64,000 bases of DNA from Tricholoma matsutake (Eukaryota; Basidiomycota; Agaricomycetes; Agaricales; Tricholomataceae): assembly GCA_026075535.2 (NCBI GenBank), contig AP026538.1, forward strand, positions 13,648,337-13,712,336. Direction: 5' to 3'. The first letter of the stretch is position 1; every line of letters begins with the position of its first letter. Below are positions 54,211 to 64,000 of this stretch, in pieces. The position numbers and the translations under genes are program-made. The notes beneath the pieces were generated by a model that was not told the DNA's origin, made no database searches, and worked only from the letters and a program-made list of their open reading frames with translations.

Positions 54211-55435
54211 TGTGTGTCGAACTTTTATTTGGGAAAGCACATGCATTCCAGTTAGTCCGGTTAGTCCGGTTATTCCTATTATTCTGGTTGTGATGAGTCC
54301 GGTCAGATTCTGGGGATTCCGGCTGTAAATTGGATCCTTATTCCGACTGGAATTGTGCTGCATAGGGAAAACTACATACAAAAAAACTTCCACCAGATTC
54401 CAGAAATTCCGGAAATTCCGGCTGGACGAACCAGAATCCAACCGGAATAGGTGGGGGAGTGTAAAGTACTCATTCTTGGCTGAAGTCCGGGCCAAGACCA
54501 TTTCGAAGGACAAATTCCGGGATCATACTGCTGCGCTCAAGGTCATGCACCTCTCAATCGATCAAGATGAGGCCAAAGAAGAAGAAACTCTGGTTGATGA
54601 CCTACCAGTCATCGAGCAGATCATTGAGAAGAGGAAGGCCGATGAGTTGGATGAGGAGAAGGAGGGTGAGGACGAGCTGGATGAGGAACCTGTGGTCACA
54701 AAGTGGGTGCGGCTAGAGGAAGGTGAGCTGATCACCTTCCATGGGCTGGTAAGTCGTCGTTTTCTTTCAATATCATTCAGACTAATCAGGCTTTCCATTT
54801 TGATTTAGTGTGATCATTGCACAGGGCTGAGGATGTCTCCAGAATGCACCATCGAGGAGGGCACCCCAAAGTGCAAACGATGCACTCAAGGCCTTCAGGG
54901 GTGTTATTGGGAGGGAGTGTCAAGGTGAGGACTCCATCAAGGCGAGTCAAGGAAAACGGCGGGCTATAAACAAGCTACAAAGGCTACTGAGGAGTTGACG
55001 GAGGTGTCGACTCCAAGATGTAGTAAGTGATTCTTCTCGATAATGAGGATGATTGCTAATCTGTACGATTACTTAGCAGTACACATCCCAGCTATCCAGC
55101 CCATCCAAAATGTGGAGACTGGGCCCTCAAAAGTTGATGAGCGCCCGAAATGAATGATGAAGGCAAAGTTGAAGTCGGCTGAGAAGGACAAGGGGAAGGG
55201 GAAGGGGAAAGCTAGAGCGCGAGAAGTCGAACCCAAGGTCGCGGGTATGGTTGAGGGGGCATCAATGGCAGTGGAGGACGAGATGATGCAGTTGGATGCA
55301 GCAAGACTCCGTCGTCGGTATCTGGCAGAAGTACTGGTGCAGAAAAAGCTGGAGGTGGAAGTTTTAATGGAGGAAATTGAGGTGTTGGAGAGGAAGTGGG
55401 AGGAATCCCAATACAATTTTGTTGTATTGTTTTAA

Positions 55436-55740
55436 TTTTATTGTTTTTCTTGTGTCTGAGCGAGATAAGTTTGAAATGAGAAATATTGCATGCGATCAAA
55501 GCCAGGAAATGTAAGATATATGCAAAAAAACATAGGAGAGAAAAAGAAAAAGAAAGTAAGATGGACGATTCATCAAAATGAGACATAGGGGAAAGGCTCA
55601 GAACTCCTTCATAGCCGAAAAACCCCATCAAGCTTGCACGAACACGTTTCGAACGATATTGCAACTTGTAATAGTACACTGTTATAAGATCGAGAGTTTG
55701 TTTTAATATCGCAAGTAAGAAAAAGAAAAGGAAAATGCTC
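55436..55740. other. Intergenic gap between antisense gene and pol of D
   Basis: About 300 bp between two convergent genes of element D, AT-rich with GAAAAAGAAAAAGAAAG tracts. It would hold 3' ends and terminators of both; no further feature seen. Confidence 0.45.
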
Positions 55741-58700
55741 TATTCGTCTTCATCAAGGTCAGGATGCCTTCGTCGATGTCTCCGTCGACCTCCGATGTTG
55801 TTCAAAGTTGTTCGAGCCAATGATCGTCGATATTGAAGAAGTTTGGAGGAAGGGGAATCGATTTTTGTGCTAGATATGGTAGAACTCGGAAAGCAGCTAC
55901 TGGTCGATAAAGAACTGAACCGTCGAGCTCGCAAAGAATATAAGCGCCACCGTAGTTTCGTGCGATGACAGTGAGTGGGCCGAGATATCGAGCTCGCATT
56001 TTTCAATTAAGAGCTTTGTCGATCTGTGTGTTTCACATGAGTACGAGGTCACCTTTTTCGAAATAGTAGTCTCAAATTGTTCGCTTGTGAACTTCTTCGA
56101 AGCGTTTTGCAGCTTCTCATTGAGCAGTGTAGACTCTAGAGTAGAGTACTTCGAGATCAATCAAGCGTTTCTGTAGTGCGATAGCGCATCGGGCGATGAG
56201 ATCAGTGGAGGAGAGTATCAAATCGGGTGGCAGTTGTAGATATGTTGCTTCTGAGATGTCGAGAGGGATGAGTGGATGGGAACCTGTGATCACAAAATAA
56301 GGCGAACAGCCCATTTGTTTTCGAACTGTTACCCATTCTGCCCAAAAGACCGAGTAGGTCCCAACTGACCATCGAGTTTGATCGCCATCAATGGCCTTGT
56401 AGAGTGATTGTCATATGTCGAAGTAGGCTCATTCGACGAGGCCGTTGGCACGAGAATTGTAGCCACTTATCCGAATGTGATTGATATGATAGCACTTCAC
56501 CAAGTATTCGAGAGCAGCAACAAATGCTGGGCCATTGTCAGTAATGATCTCGTAAAGCGAGCCCCATCGACAAATGATTTCTTTGAAGATCCAATTGCTG
56601 ATGGTCTTTGCTGTTTCATTTCGAAGCATCCTGAACTCTGGCCAGTACAATATCAAACATCGACCTTGTACTATATAGCAATATCCACCAGAAGGTGGCA
56701 TATGCATTGTGTCGATGTAGACTTTTCCAAATAGAGGGGCGGGGGTGGTGATGATTGGTGGAATAAGAAGATTTCGAGTTTGTCGCAACTGACAGTAGTG
56801 GCACATTTGGACGTACCATGCGATATCAGCTTTCAGGTTGGGCCACCAGAATCGTAGGGCAACATGAGACTTCGTGGCGAAGATCATTTTGTGTCCGATG
56901 TGGTCGTGTGATGACCGGATAATATCAATGTGACGTTCTGGAATCACGACAATCTTGTGTTCTCTGTGGCGATCTTTTTGTCAGAGTTTTCTGGAATCTA
57001 TGAAGAACTTGGTGCAATATTGCAAGAAGGTAGCGTACTCGGTGTCTGATAGATTTGGGGGTCGCACCATATTGTCTAACCATCTATGAATGAGCAGTAA
57101 TCGTTTGTCTTCTTTCTTTGCTTTGTCTGATCAAGGTATGTCTTCATATGAAACATCCTCCCCCTTACTGAAATCTGAAGCTTGGGCGAAAGTGGGATAG
57201 GTCGTGTGAGAGGGGAAAGGTCAAATCGAGATTGGGTTGATTTGGTGAATGAAACCATGTAGTTTGTCGATCCAGTCACCAAATTCTTCTTCTACTTTGA
57301 TATTGTCATCTTCGGTTTGTCGAGGACATCGCAAAAGACTGTCCGGCCCATGGTGCATACCTGCAACATGAACTAGCGTGAAGTGGAATGTTAGAATGGA
57401 AACGATCCATCAGTTGATGCTAGCGCTAGGCGCGATATCGGGATTTGAGAGCATGCCTTTGATATACCTCGCATCGACCTCGACAATAAGGTTTCATACC
57501 CCTATCAAATATAAACGAAGTGCACCAAGAGCTCGATATAGACCATAAAGCTCTAGTTTTGGTTGCAAGAACCAGGATTCATGGTCGTTGAGTGTGATCG
57601 AGCCGAATTGACTGTAGTATCGTTTTCAAGGGTTATCGCGGTCGCATTGTGCTAGGAAATAGCTGATCGGGATGCTCAATGTGTCGACTGCGAGGATGAC
57701 TGGGGTGTTCGCGGTATAGTCGATGGCTCAAATCGCTGGCAAGTTTAGGAGCGCTTGCTTGAGATCTTCTTGGGCTGCTACCTGAGATGGGCCGAATTTG
57801 AAGGGCACATCTTTTCGAGTAAGGTTGATTAGCACAGCTGCTCGATGTGTGAAACTCTGAATGAAAATTTGACAAACTCCGATCGTTCCTAAGAATGCCT
57901 TAACTTCTGTGAGTGTACAACATGGACCCCACTTCTGAATCTTATCAATATGTGTCGGGTCAGCCATTCAACCTTGAATATTGCATCAATGACCTAAAAT
58001 GATTATTTTGGGAACACAACCAAATAGTTTTGGTCCTGAGAACGTCCCACCACAATACTTCATGCGCTGGATGATACAATTCAGATTCTTGAAATGCTCC
58101 CATATGAATTGTCAAATGCCTGAGTTGTCGGCGATCATTTTGTACGACCCACCGATCGTTCGATAGTCTGATTTTGGACCCTTCACTGGTGTGTCATCAA
58201 TATAAGGGATTGTGATATGAGGGACTTTGGATTGTAGGATGAAAGTGACATTGTCGTGTAAGATCAGAACCGAGTTTGTCCAACCCATCGGTAGGGTGAC
58301 GATTCGAAGTGCACCAAATGGGGTCTGGAAAGTCATTAGATCTCGAGAGGATTCAGATACAAGCCTTTCATCGAATGCAACATATAAATCCAACATTCCA
58401 CCACAAGCGTGTCCTCCAAACTGTTTGGCTAAATGCTCGGGGATTGGGACAACACCTGAGTGCTGAATCATAACTTGGTTTAGTGGCTCGAGACTGTGGA
58501 CTATTCGGAGTGATTTTGCGTCTTTCTTTGCAATGCAAAACCATTGCGATCGGTATGACGAGTTCGACGACTTGTAGACTCCTGCTTTGATCTTCTTTGT
58601 CAGCATTTTGCAAATATGTTCATACAAACCAGGTGGTATGGGGATATTGTGTTCGACCCAAGGAGTGTGAGGGACAACTGGGAACTTGATAGGGGGGAAG

Positions 58701-59700
58701 AAATCTTGTCAAAACTTTCCTCATTCATTTTCGGTCCATGCAAACCCCACTTGCTGGTTTCGAATGAAATCATGCATGAGATCTTGTTCTTGAGGCCATG
58801 GAAAATTGCCTGGATGATTTCTATCAATGATGTTTTTGCGTTCGAGGTTATATCAGGGAGTTGGTTTGAATATCAGAGGATGGGGATTTAGTGGAGGCAT
58901 GTCTTTGAGGGGATCGCCCTCGATGTGTTGAATAATTCGAAATTGATCGGGTAGTCTGGCCACGATTGGACGGACCTTCTGTGCGACGGGTTTATACTTT
59001 TTCTTTGTCAATAAATAACTAGACTGGCGATTGTCAGAAATAACAGAGGAAGGGGAAACATATGATGAAGAAGTTCGCATAGGTATAAACACCATCGAGG
59101 TGTTTCAAGGAATGTGGAACTCGTCGCACGCAGATAAATATAGGTCAGAAAGCATTGCAGATAATTCTTCAGAGGAGTTGATTTCAGGGATATTTGCAGT
59201 GCACTCAATAAATATAGAGGAGTTAGAAGAGTCGAACGAAATGATGAAAGTGCACTGTTCCGAAATTTCATTCTCTAACACTGAAAATCCTCACAAACTA
59301 CTTTTCGATGACGGTGTGATCTAGGGATTGAGGGAATGGTAGCAATCCGAGTTGAGTTCGGGTCGCATATTGTGATCATTTGGGCTTTGTTCTGATAGTT
59401 TCTAATGACACTTTCCGTTAAGACGTCGAAAGGTCATCCGAGTAGAATATCGTAAGCCGGGTCCCGAATAACATGTATCTGCATGTATAGGGTGATTCCA
59501 CCAAGATCGCAGGGTACGTTGCATGCTAAACTGAGTGTTTCATCCACAGTGCCATTGGCAGACTGCATCGGAAGCCGAATCGAGGAGTTGTATGCCAGAC
59601 TGAGTTTGTGACAGACATCTTCGGCCATTGATATGATCGAGGAACCTGGATCGACGACACTTTCTACCTGGTTGTTACCATGGACATCCATAATAACTGA
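55741..59700 (-). pseudogene. pol: Family D Pol (protease-RT-RNase H-integrase), many stops
   Basis: Minus strand. Protease with ESVVDPGSSIISMAEDVCHK near 59650 (DPGS in place of DSG/DTG). RT about 58630-58110, with GMLDLYVAFDERLV and the catalytic IPYIDDTPVKGP near 58200. RNase H start about 57970-57500 (EVKAFLGTIGVCQIFIQSFT). Integrase with HDHIGHK, then CHYCQ zinc-binding residues, near 56900-56770, then core residues in YIDTMHMP (about 56720), ITDNGPAFVAAL (about 56550) and the glutamate in SRANGLVE (56430). The chromodomain seen in A and B is not evident; the tail ends near 55741. Stops include TGA after NGLVE and after AYDILLG, both in place of CGA. The YIDD-VKGP type of RT marks a different Ty3 lineage from A and B. 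Confidence 0.85.
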
Positions 59701-59754
59701 TCTAATTGATGAAGTTTCTTTAGCGATGACAAAAGGCTGAGGGATTTCACTGGG

Positions 59755-61794
59755 TCAGAGACTGCTAATATAGGTCTCATATGGGTCAGGCATGATAATC
59801 GCATCAGGACTAAACATGTTCATCGCATTGTTTCTGGTTTGTGGTACTCGTTTCGGTGTGACCTGTTCTCTCCATTTCGTTTGAACCTCGGGGGATAGCG
59901 AGAGTAGTTCTTCTGATGTAAGTGTGACAATTGGCATCTTCATCCAGCACAAAAAGATATCGTGCGCGATTTTCTTGTTCTGTACTGGTGCCTGTGTCGC
60001 ATACAATGGTCCGTCTTTTTCCTTACCCTTCGATGCGCCAGGTAAGTTCCTTTCATGTGGTGGTAAATAGGCATTCTCCCTGACCGATGTGTAGGGGTGT
60101 ACTGAGGTTTGCGTTGGGGGTATGGTTGTCGATGGCAAAGTGGTCGATGCGGGTGAGGTCAATGTTGATGCCGATGTTGGAGCTGTAGTTGAAGTCGAAG
60201 GGTTGACCATTGTTGATGAAGATGTCAAGGGTGCTGGGACTGGAGCAGAAGACATCGACGATGCAGGGACAGGGGTTGTCGTGGCCGGAACCGAATGTCG
60301 AACCTCTTTGTTCGGATGCGAAAATGGTTGACCATTTCGAAGCGCGAATATTTTGTGCTCGAGAGCCGCTATTCTATCTTCAGAGTCAGCAGTCAACATC
60401 GAGTTATGATAAATGCCTTTTGTTTCTGATCCCAATGTAGAAACTGCATCTGACTCTGTTATCGAATTGATCACAGCTGAGGTTGAATTAGTTGAAGTCA
60501 AAAGTACCGATGGTGCGATGCTAAATAAAAGTGTGGCTGCTGGGGTTGTGTCTGGGTTGTGTTTCCACCATTTGTCGATGCATTCCTTGATAAACCTGCC
60601 AGGAATACTTCGAGGGGTGAATTGTCCATTTGGAAGTATGATCTTTCCTTCCGCATTTCGCTTACACTTCCCTTCGTTCAAGTACAACTGACAAACCATA
60701 CAGTCAGGAATAAAATGTCCCGATAAACTGCAAAATATGCAAAGGAGTGCGTTGATGTGTGCCTGTCTGTCTGCCGAATTAGCGTGAGGATTTTTAGTAC
60801 CTGCGATATGCGTAGCGATGGTGCTAGCAAATCATTTGAACATTGCGTTTAGATCTTCAGTTTTAATCATAATAGTTCCGGGTGATGAGGTGACCATATT
60901 TCCAATGTTTGATGTCGAGTGCAATGAAGAGGTTGATTGGTGGATTACTGAGTTTGATGTGTTAGAGCCTGCTAGTACAAATTTTGCCGCATCGTGAATG
61001 TCGTTGAGTGGATATGGATCATCGATATAATGGTCGGGGAATTTGAGTTTGAGTCATCGAGCAATTCGAGTCCATAAGCCGGGTTGGAATCCTCGAACAT
61101 AAGCTCTGCTTTTCTCGGCTTCTGAGATCCTATTATTTGCTCACAAAAAGTGAGTAATGTTGTAGAATGCACAATAATACATTCCTAGATATTTTGCGTC
61201 AAATATCCCAATGTGTAGCTGTTCTCCCACTAATTTGTCCATGTCCAATATGCTCCACTTGTGATCATCTTCCGAGCTGGGATAGAGTTTATGTACTGCT
61301 GTTCAAAATTCGTTGAAGGAAGTGCCTGGCTGATATTCTGGAAGCGATTCCCAGAGTTTGGAAGAGTCGATGTCGAGATAGCGACAAGCGTGTTTCTTCA
61401 TTAGATTCGATTCAGTGATGCCACAGGTTGGGAACAATAATTCAAGCTCTTCAAAGTATTGTTGGAGCTCTCGAGGCTGAGTAGGGTCGAACTTCGGAGC
61501 AGTCGAATGACCACGAGCTGGCATCGCAGTTTGGGTAGTCATGAATGCGATGACTCTAGGGGTAGGGGTTAAGACTTGTGTAAAGGATGGTAGAGGTGTC
61601 GAAGTTGTTGGAAGGATGAACGAAGAGGTTGATGATGATGACAAAGAAGTAGATGATGATGTGGAAGGCGATGTTATAGGTGAAGGAAATAGTCTACGAT
61701 GAGTAGATTCTGCTTCAGAAACAGGAATTAGGATATCTCCCAATTGTTTGAGAGATTTGAAGGCGTGGTGAGTATCAATACGAAGGTTTCTCAT
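59755..61794 (-). pseudogene. gag: Family D Gag, several stops
   Basis: Minus strand. Start ATG 61794 (MRNLRIDTHHAFKSLKQLGD), a Ser/Thr-rich stretch, then the Gag fold (KFDPTQPRELQQYFEELELL, then LWESLPEYQPGTSFNEF) to 61303. It continues in the same frame after TGA codons near 61301 and further TGA codons downstream, through a single zinc knuckle CIFCSLSGHFIPDC near 60735 and on to MVCQLYLNEGKCKRN. A long Ser/Thr/Pro/Ala-rich segment and a C-terminal block (ETYISSL) end at 59755. The TGA codons again stand where CGA fits. Unusually long for a Gag (about 680 residues if joined). Confidence 0.78.
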
Positions 61795-61874
61795 TTGTGT
61801 TGGCCTAAGCCAAGGAAGTTGAGGTTGGTCCGACGATGAAATGATTCAGAAACCCTCGTGGTGGGCTCCAAAAA

Positions 61875-63059
61875 TGATGATACTCAACCGGGGAAAACCA
61901 CCAAAACAGCCAATGAGGCAATCAATGATATTTGCAACGAGTCAGAGGAAGGTTGCGAGACATTCCGAATGCTCGTGGTCCAACCTATGGGAAGATAACT
62001 AGTTGGTACTAGTTGCAAAGGTAGTGCTATAGGAGACGAAGGTATTTGATGCGGTCCGATGGGGTATCAATTGATATCGAGGACAATCGACGAGATCGAC
62101 GAGATCGACGGCGAACAAGTTTTATCGTCGATGGTTGAAGTGTAAATTCTGAGGACCTTTCGATAGGTCGATAGTATACGAAGACTATAGCCGATGGCTA
62201 GGAAGTGGTGGAATAGTTGCTAGTGCTAACAATCAGAGGATCATAGGAAGATTGAGGATGCGATGATCGCAGAGGTTTCTTGTCGATCGAGAAAACTCAT
62301 AGAGACTTAGATTGTTTTTAGAAGATTGATCAGATGCTTAGAACTGTATACAAGACGATAGGTGAAGACGATTTCTTGTATTTCCAAGTAGATACTACAG
62401 AGTTTTATATGTTTTCAAGAAACTTCCTAAAATGGAATGAGAAACATGTGTAGAACATGAGGCAAAAGATATGAGTTAAGGCACAAGGCCAAAAAGGAGA
62501 CTGGAATCCAAACAAGAAAGATATACATCATATGATGAAAGAGTAATAAAGGGTATAAAACTAAAAAGGGACTGTCCTTTGTGTATAAACCACGCTAAGT
62601 CTCACAATAATTTGTCCAGCAGGTTCTGTGCGCGATAGGGACTTGGAACGAGGCGGACCTACTATCAGCAGGTTTGAGCACGAGTTGGAATACTTTCTGG
62701 CGCATGGTATTCCACCATATAGATAACAAATGTGGCACCCAATGTCGCTCATAGTCTCTCGATATCGATCAATAACACTTGACAATGTTTGATTGCAGTC
62801 ATGGTTTGTTCGACGTTGATCAGGGATGTTCGATGGTCATTTAGAGGGATCTTAGGGGCTTTCGAGGTAGTCCTAAGGTTGTGCAATGTGGTTTCTCGGT
62901 ACAAACAATGTCGCTGGTGATGTTTTGATGCAGTCGATATGATATCGCAATCGATAGACTGGGTCGCGCTGCGTCTGGCACCTCGTAGGAGTTAGCCGAT
63001 GTGATTAGAATGTGGTTAGAATGGTGTATCGGCCTTTGAGCCGAGGAGACAACCTATCA
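61875..63059 (-). repeat. Family D 5' LTR (1185 bp)
   Basis: Pair of 41180-43201. On the minus strand it starts TGATAGGTTGTCTCCTCGGC and ends GGTTGAGTATCATCA. Just inside (61874 downward) the minus strand reads TTTTTGGAGCCCACCACGAG, with a TGG-starting stretch that could be a tRNA primer site. It preserves the empty target of the hAT MITE found in the other LTR. Confidence 0.94.
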
Positions 63060-64000
63060 ATGTGGTGTTCTTGCAACCTGTGACGGACATGTCTCAGACT
63101 ATAGGAGTCTTCACATCTCAAAAGCATCTGCTCTTGCAAACATTTACACAACTCTCATTGTGGCAATTCCTGAAGGAGGAGCAGTGGAGAAACCTTTCAG
63201 TCAATATATCAGAATCATCGAGAACCATGACTGGTTTATTGCTGCTGCAGGCAAACATGGAATGAGAGACCAATCGCCCACCCCAGAGGAGGACAATGAG
63301 GAGGGTGAGAAGGAAATGCACCTGATTGGTAAGAGGACTCACCTCGACGCAATGTCGGACAGTCCCACCAAGCCAGCATACACCTGGAATACAATGCTTG
63401 CAATACAGATCGTTTTACTGGTTAACTTGGAGAAAACTTGAAAGTTACTCAAGCTTTACACCGACGACCCCAAAGGTGCAAAAGCTGACTTGCTTAACCA
63501 ACCCAACTGCCCTGAATTTCCTGATGGAGAGTGGAAGAATGCCCTGTCAGGTCGCACAGTCAATCTTGATAGCATCTTATCTGGGTATCACTCCACCTCA
63601 AACAATGATGAACATGTTGAAATCTTGGGGAACCTGGAGCTCAAAGTTCCGACGGTCACTCCAAACAAAGTCATCAGCACCACGGGCAATTGGAGTGTCA
63701 CATGGAACAAAACTGCATGCACAACCATCTTTGCTTTCCCACACAGGTCAAAGGAGCTTACAGTCTATGGCAAAACTATCATCAGTCTCTTTGCAGCAAC
63801 CCACGTCAACTTCCATTCATGCGTCATTGCATACAATTGTGCTGTTCAGCGTCGAGTTGGTTCAAGGTGTGATCTTGAGCTCACAGACTACTACGAGTTT
63901 CTTGACTTACGCACCAGTCATATGGACACGATCGGTGCAGCTGTTGTCCACACTGCTGATGCATGGGAGCAAAGTGCACCACAGAAGAAGACTGAAGTGT
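63060..64000 (+). pseudogene. Gene H, 3' part (continues beyond window)
   Basis: Continues the frame of 41023-41179 once element D and one ACGT copy are removed: GVLATCDGHVSDYRSLHI, then IPEGGAVEKPFSQYIRIIEN, an acidic stretch (PEEDNEEGEKE), ADLLNQPNCPEFPDGEWKNA, TGNWSVTWNKTACTTIFAFP, HRSKELTVYGKTIISLFAAT, and LELTDYYEFLDLRTSH to the window end. One TGA at 63439-63441 interrupts an otherwise open frame of about 360 codons in total; CGA would fit. I recall similar proteins as a repeated family in mushroom genomes, possibly part of another mobile element, but cannot assign a function. Split by D, so not expressed as a normal protein here. Confidence 0.65.

Larger units (their letters stand above)
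43797..54471 (-). mobile_element. Element E3: non-coding TIR element carrying nested B and C elements
   Basis: Ends CTGTAATTTACCCTCCCCCA (43797) and GAGTACTTTACACTCCCCCA (complement, ending 54471), flanked by the exact 8-bp duplication ATTCTTGG (43789-43796, 54472-54479). Read on the minus strand it has the plan of E1: tRNA-like units at 54140-54210 and 44062-44146, intron-like cassettes 53775-53837 and 53625-53688, a G/C-rich block with the palindrome CACGAGCAGTTGCTCGTG, and five hairpins at 44220-44500. It is interrupted by the complete B element and the C solo LTR; without them it is about 2.2 kb. It inserted into an exon of the antisense gene of D. Confidence 0.87.
43350..55435 (+). pseudogene. 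Antisense accessory gene of retrotransposon D: coiled-coil protein with Zn2Cys6-like cluster
   Basis: Plus-strand gene inside D, opposite to gag-pol. ATG at 43350 (MSILTELTLPILDHAK), intron 43470-43519 (50 nt, GTGTGT..AATAG), then a long charged helix with ERQREEERVAHEVAIEAKAK. It is interrupted at 43797 by E3 and resumes at 54480 with EVRAKTISKDKFRDHT. An acidic stretch (DEEKEGEDELDEEP) precedes intron 54749-54808 (60 nt, GTAAGT..TTTAG) and the cysteine cluster CDHC..C..CKRC..C (spacing 2-8-8-2-6). A third intron is 55023-55076. A basic KGKGKGKAR stretch and a C-terminal coiled coil (LQ/EVEVLMEEIEVLERK) end at 55435. Two TGA codons (near 54927 and 55151) stand where CGA is likely. It could act in control of the element; function is unknown to me. 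Confidence 0.75.
41180..63059 (-). mobile_element. Family D Ty3/gypsy retrotransposon, complete, with nested elements
   Basis: 5' LTR 61875-63059, gag and pol 61794-55741 (minus), an antisense gene 43350-55435 (plus, interrupted by E3), polypurine tract at 43202-43214, and 3' LTR 41180-43201 (interrupted by a hAT MITE). Flanks are ACGT (41176-41179) and ATGT (63060-63063): a 4-bp duplication with one CpG C-to-T change, the same pattern as the D solo LTR at 28067. Without its insertions the element is about 10.4 kb. The insertion split gene H. All coding frames have stops, so it is no longer autonomous. Confidence 0.88.

Overview
The window reads as a transposon-choked stretch of a filamentous basidiomycete genome, most likely an Agaricomycete. 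The evidence is a FunK1-type fungal kinase, a KDZ transposase, a Tad-type LINE with RNase H, chromodomain Ty3 elements, and introns of about 50-65 nt with GTRNGT starts and CTAAC-like branch sites. I cannot name the species. Almost every base belongs to a mobile element, and almost every reading frame is decayed. In-frame stops are overwhelmingly TGA where relatives or the parallel copy have CGA, or TAG/TAA where CAG/CAA is expected, so CpG-type C-to-T decay looks like the main cause of death.

Layout. 1-1249: Ty1/copia RT fragment. 1250-7468: full-length Ty3 chromovirus family A (minus) with paired LTRs. 7469-9155: fragment of Ty3 family B (minus) fused to a family A LTR piece. 9156-10886: anonymous DNA and a family C LTR remnant. 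10887-15326: second, degraded family A copy (plus) with a nested solo LTR. 15327-19892: KDZ transposase pseudogene, interrupted by a hAT-like element (15922-18004) that itself holds a solo B LTR and a small TA-flanked element. 20136-26655: Tad-like LINE with a B/A/B chimeric LTR insertion. 26656-29930: FunK1 kinase pseudogene (minus) with a nested family D solo LTR. 30513-32737 and 34232-36249: elements E1 and E2 of an unusual non-coding TIR family; between them lies a conserved but broken protein gene. 37354-38950: broken 2OG-Fe(II) dioxygenase-like gene (JBP/TET-like). 39885-40270: 100-bp tandem repeat. 41023-41179 plus 63060-64000: one gene (H) split by a complete family D retrotransposon (41180-63059, minus). 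D in turn contains a hAT MITE in its 3' LTR and element E3 (43797-54471), and E3 contains a complete family B retrotransposon (44658-52385) and a family C solo LTR (52414-53169).

Target-site duplications (TSDs) allow much of the nesting to be ordered: gene H is older than D, D older than E3, and E3 older than B and C.

Two things stand out. First, the Ty3 families B and D each carry an extra gene between pol and the 3' LTR, on the opposite strand to gag-pol, with apparent spliceosomal introns, and coding for a charged coiled-coil protein with a Zn2Cys6-like cysteine cluster. Second, the E elements are non-coding: 22-bp TIRs, 8-bp TSDs, tRNA-like units about 250 bp from each end facing outward, regularly spaced GC-rich hairpins, and a tandem series of 63-65-nt intron-like cassettes alternating with palindromic pseudo-exons.
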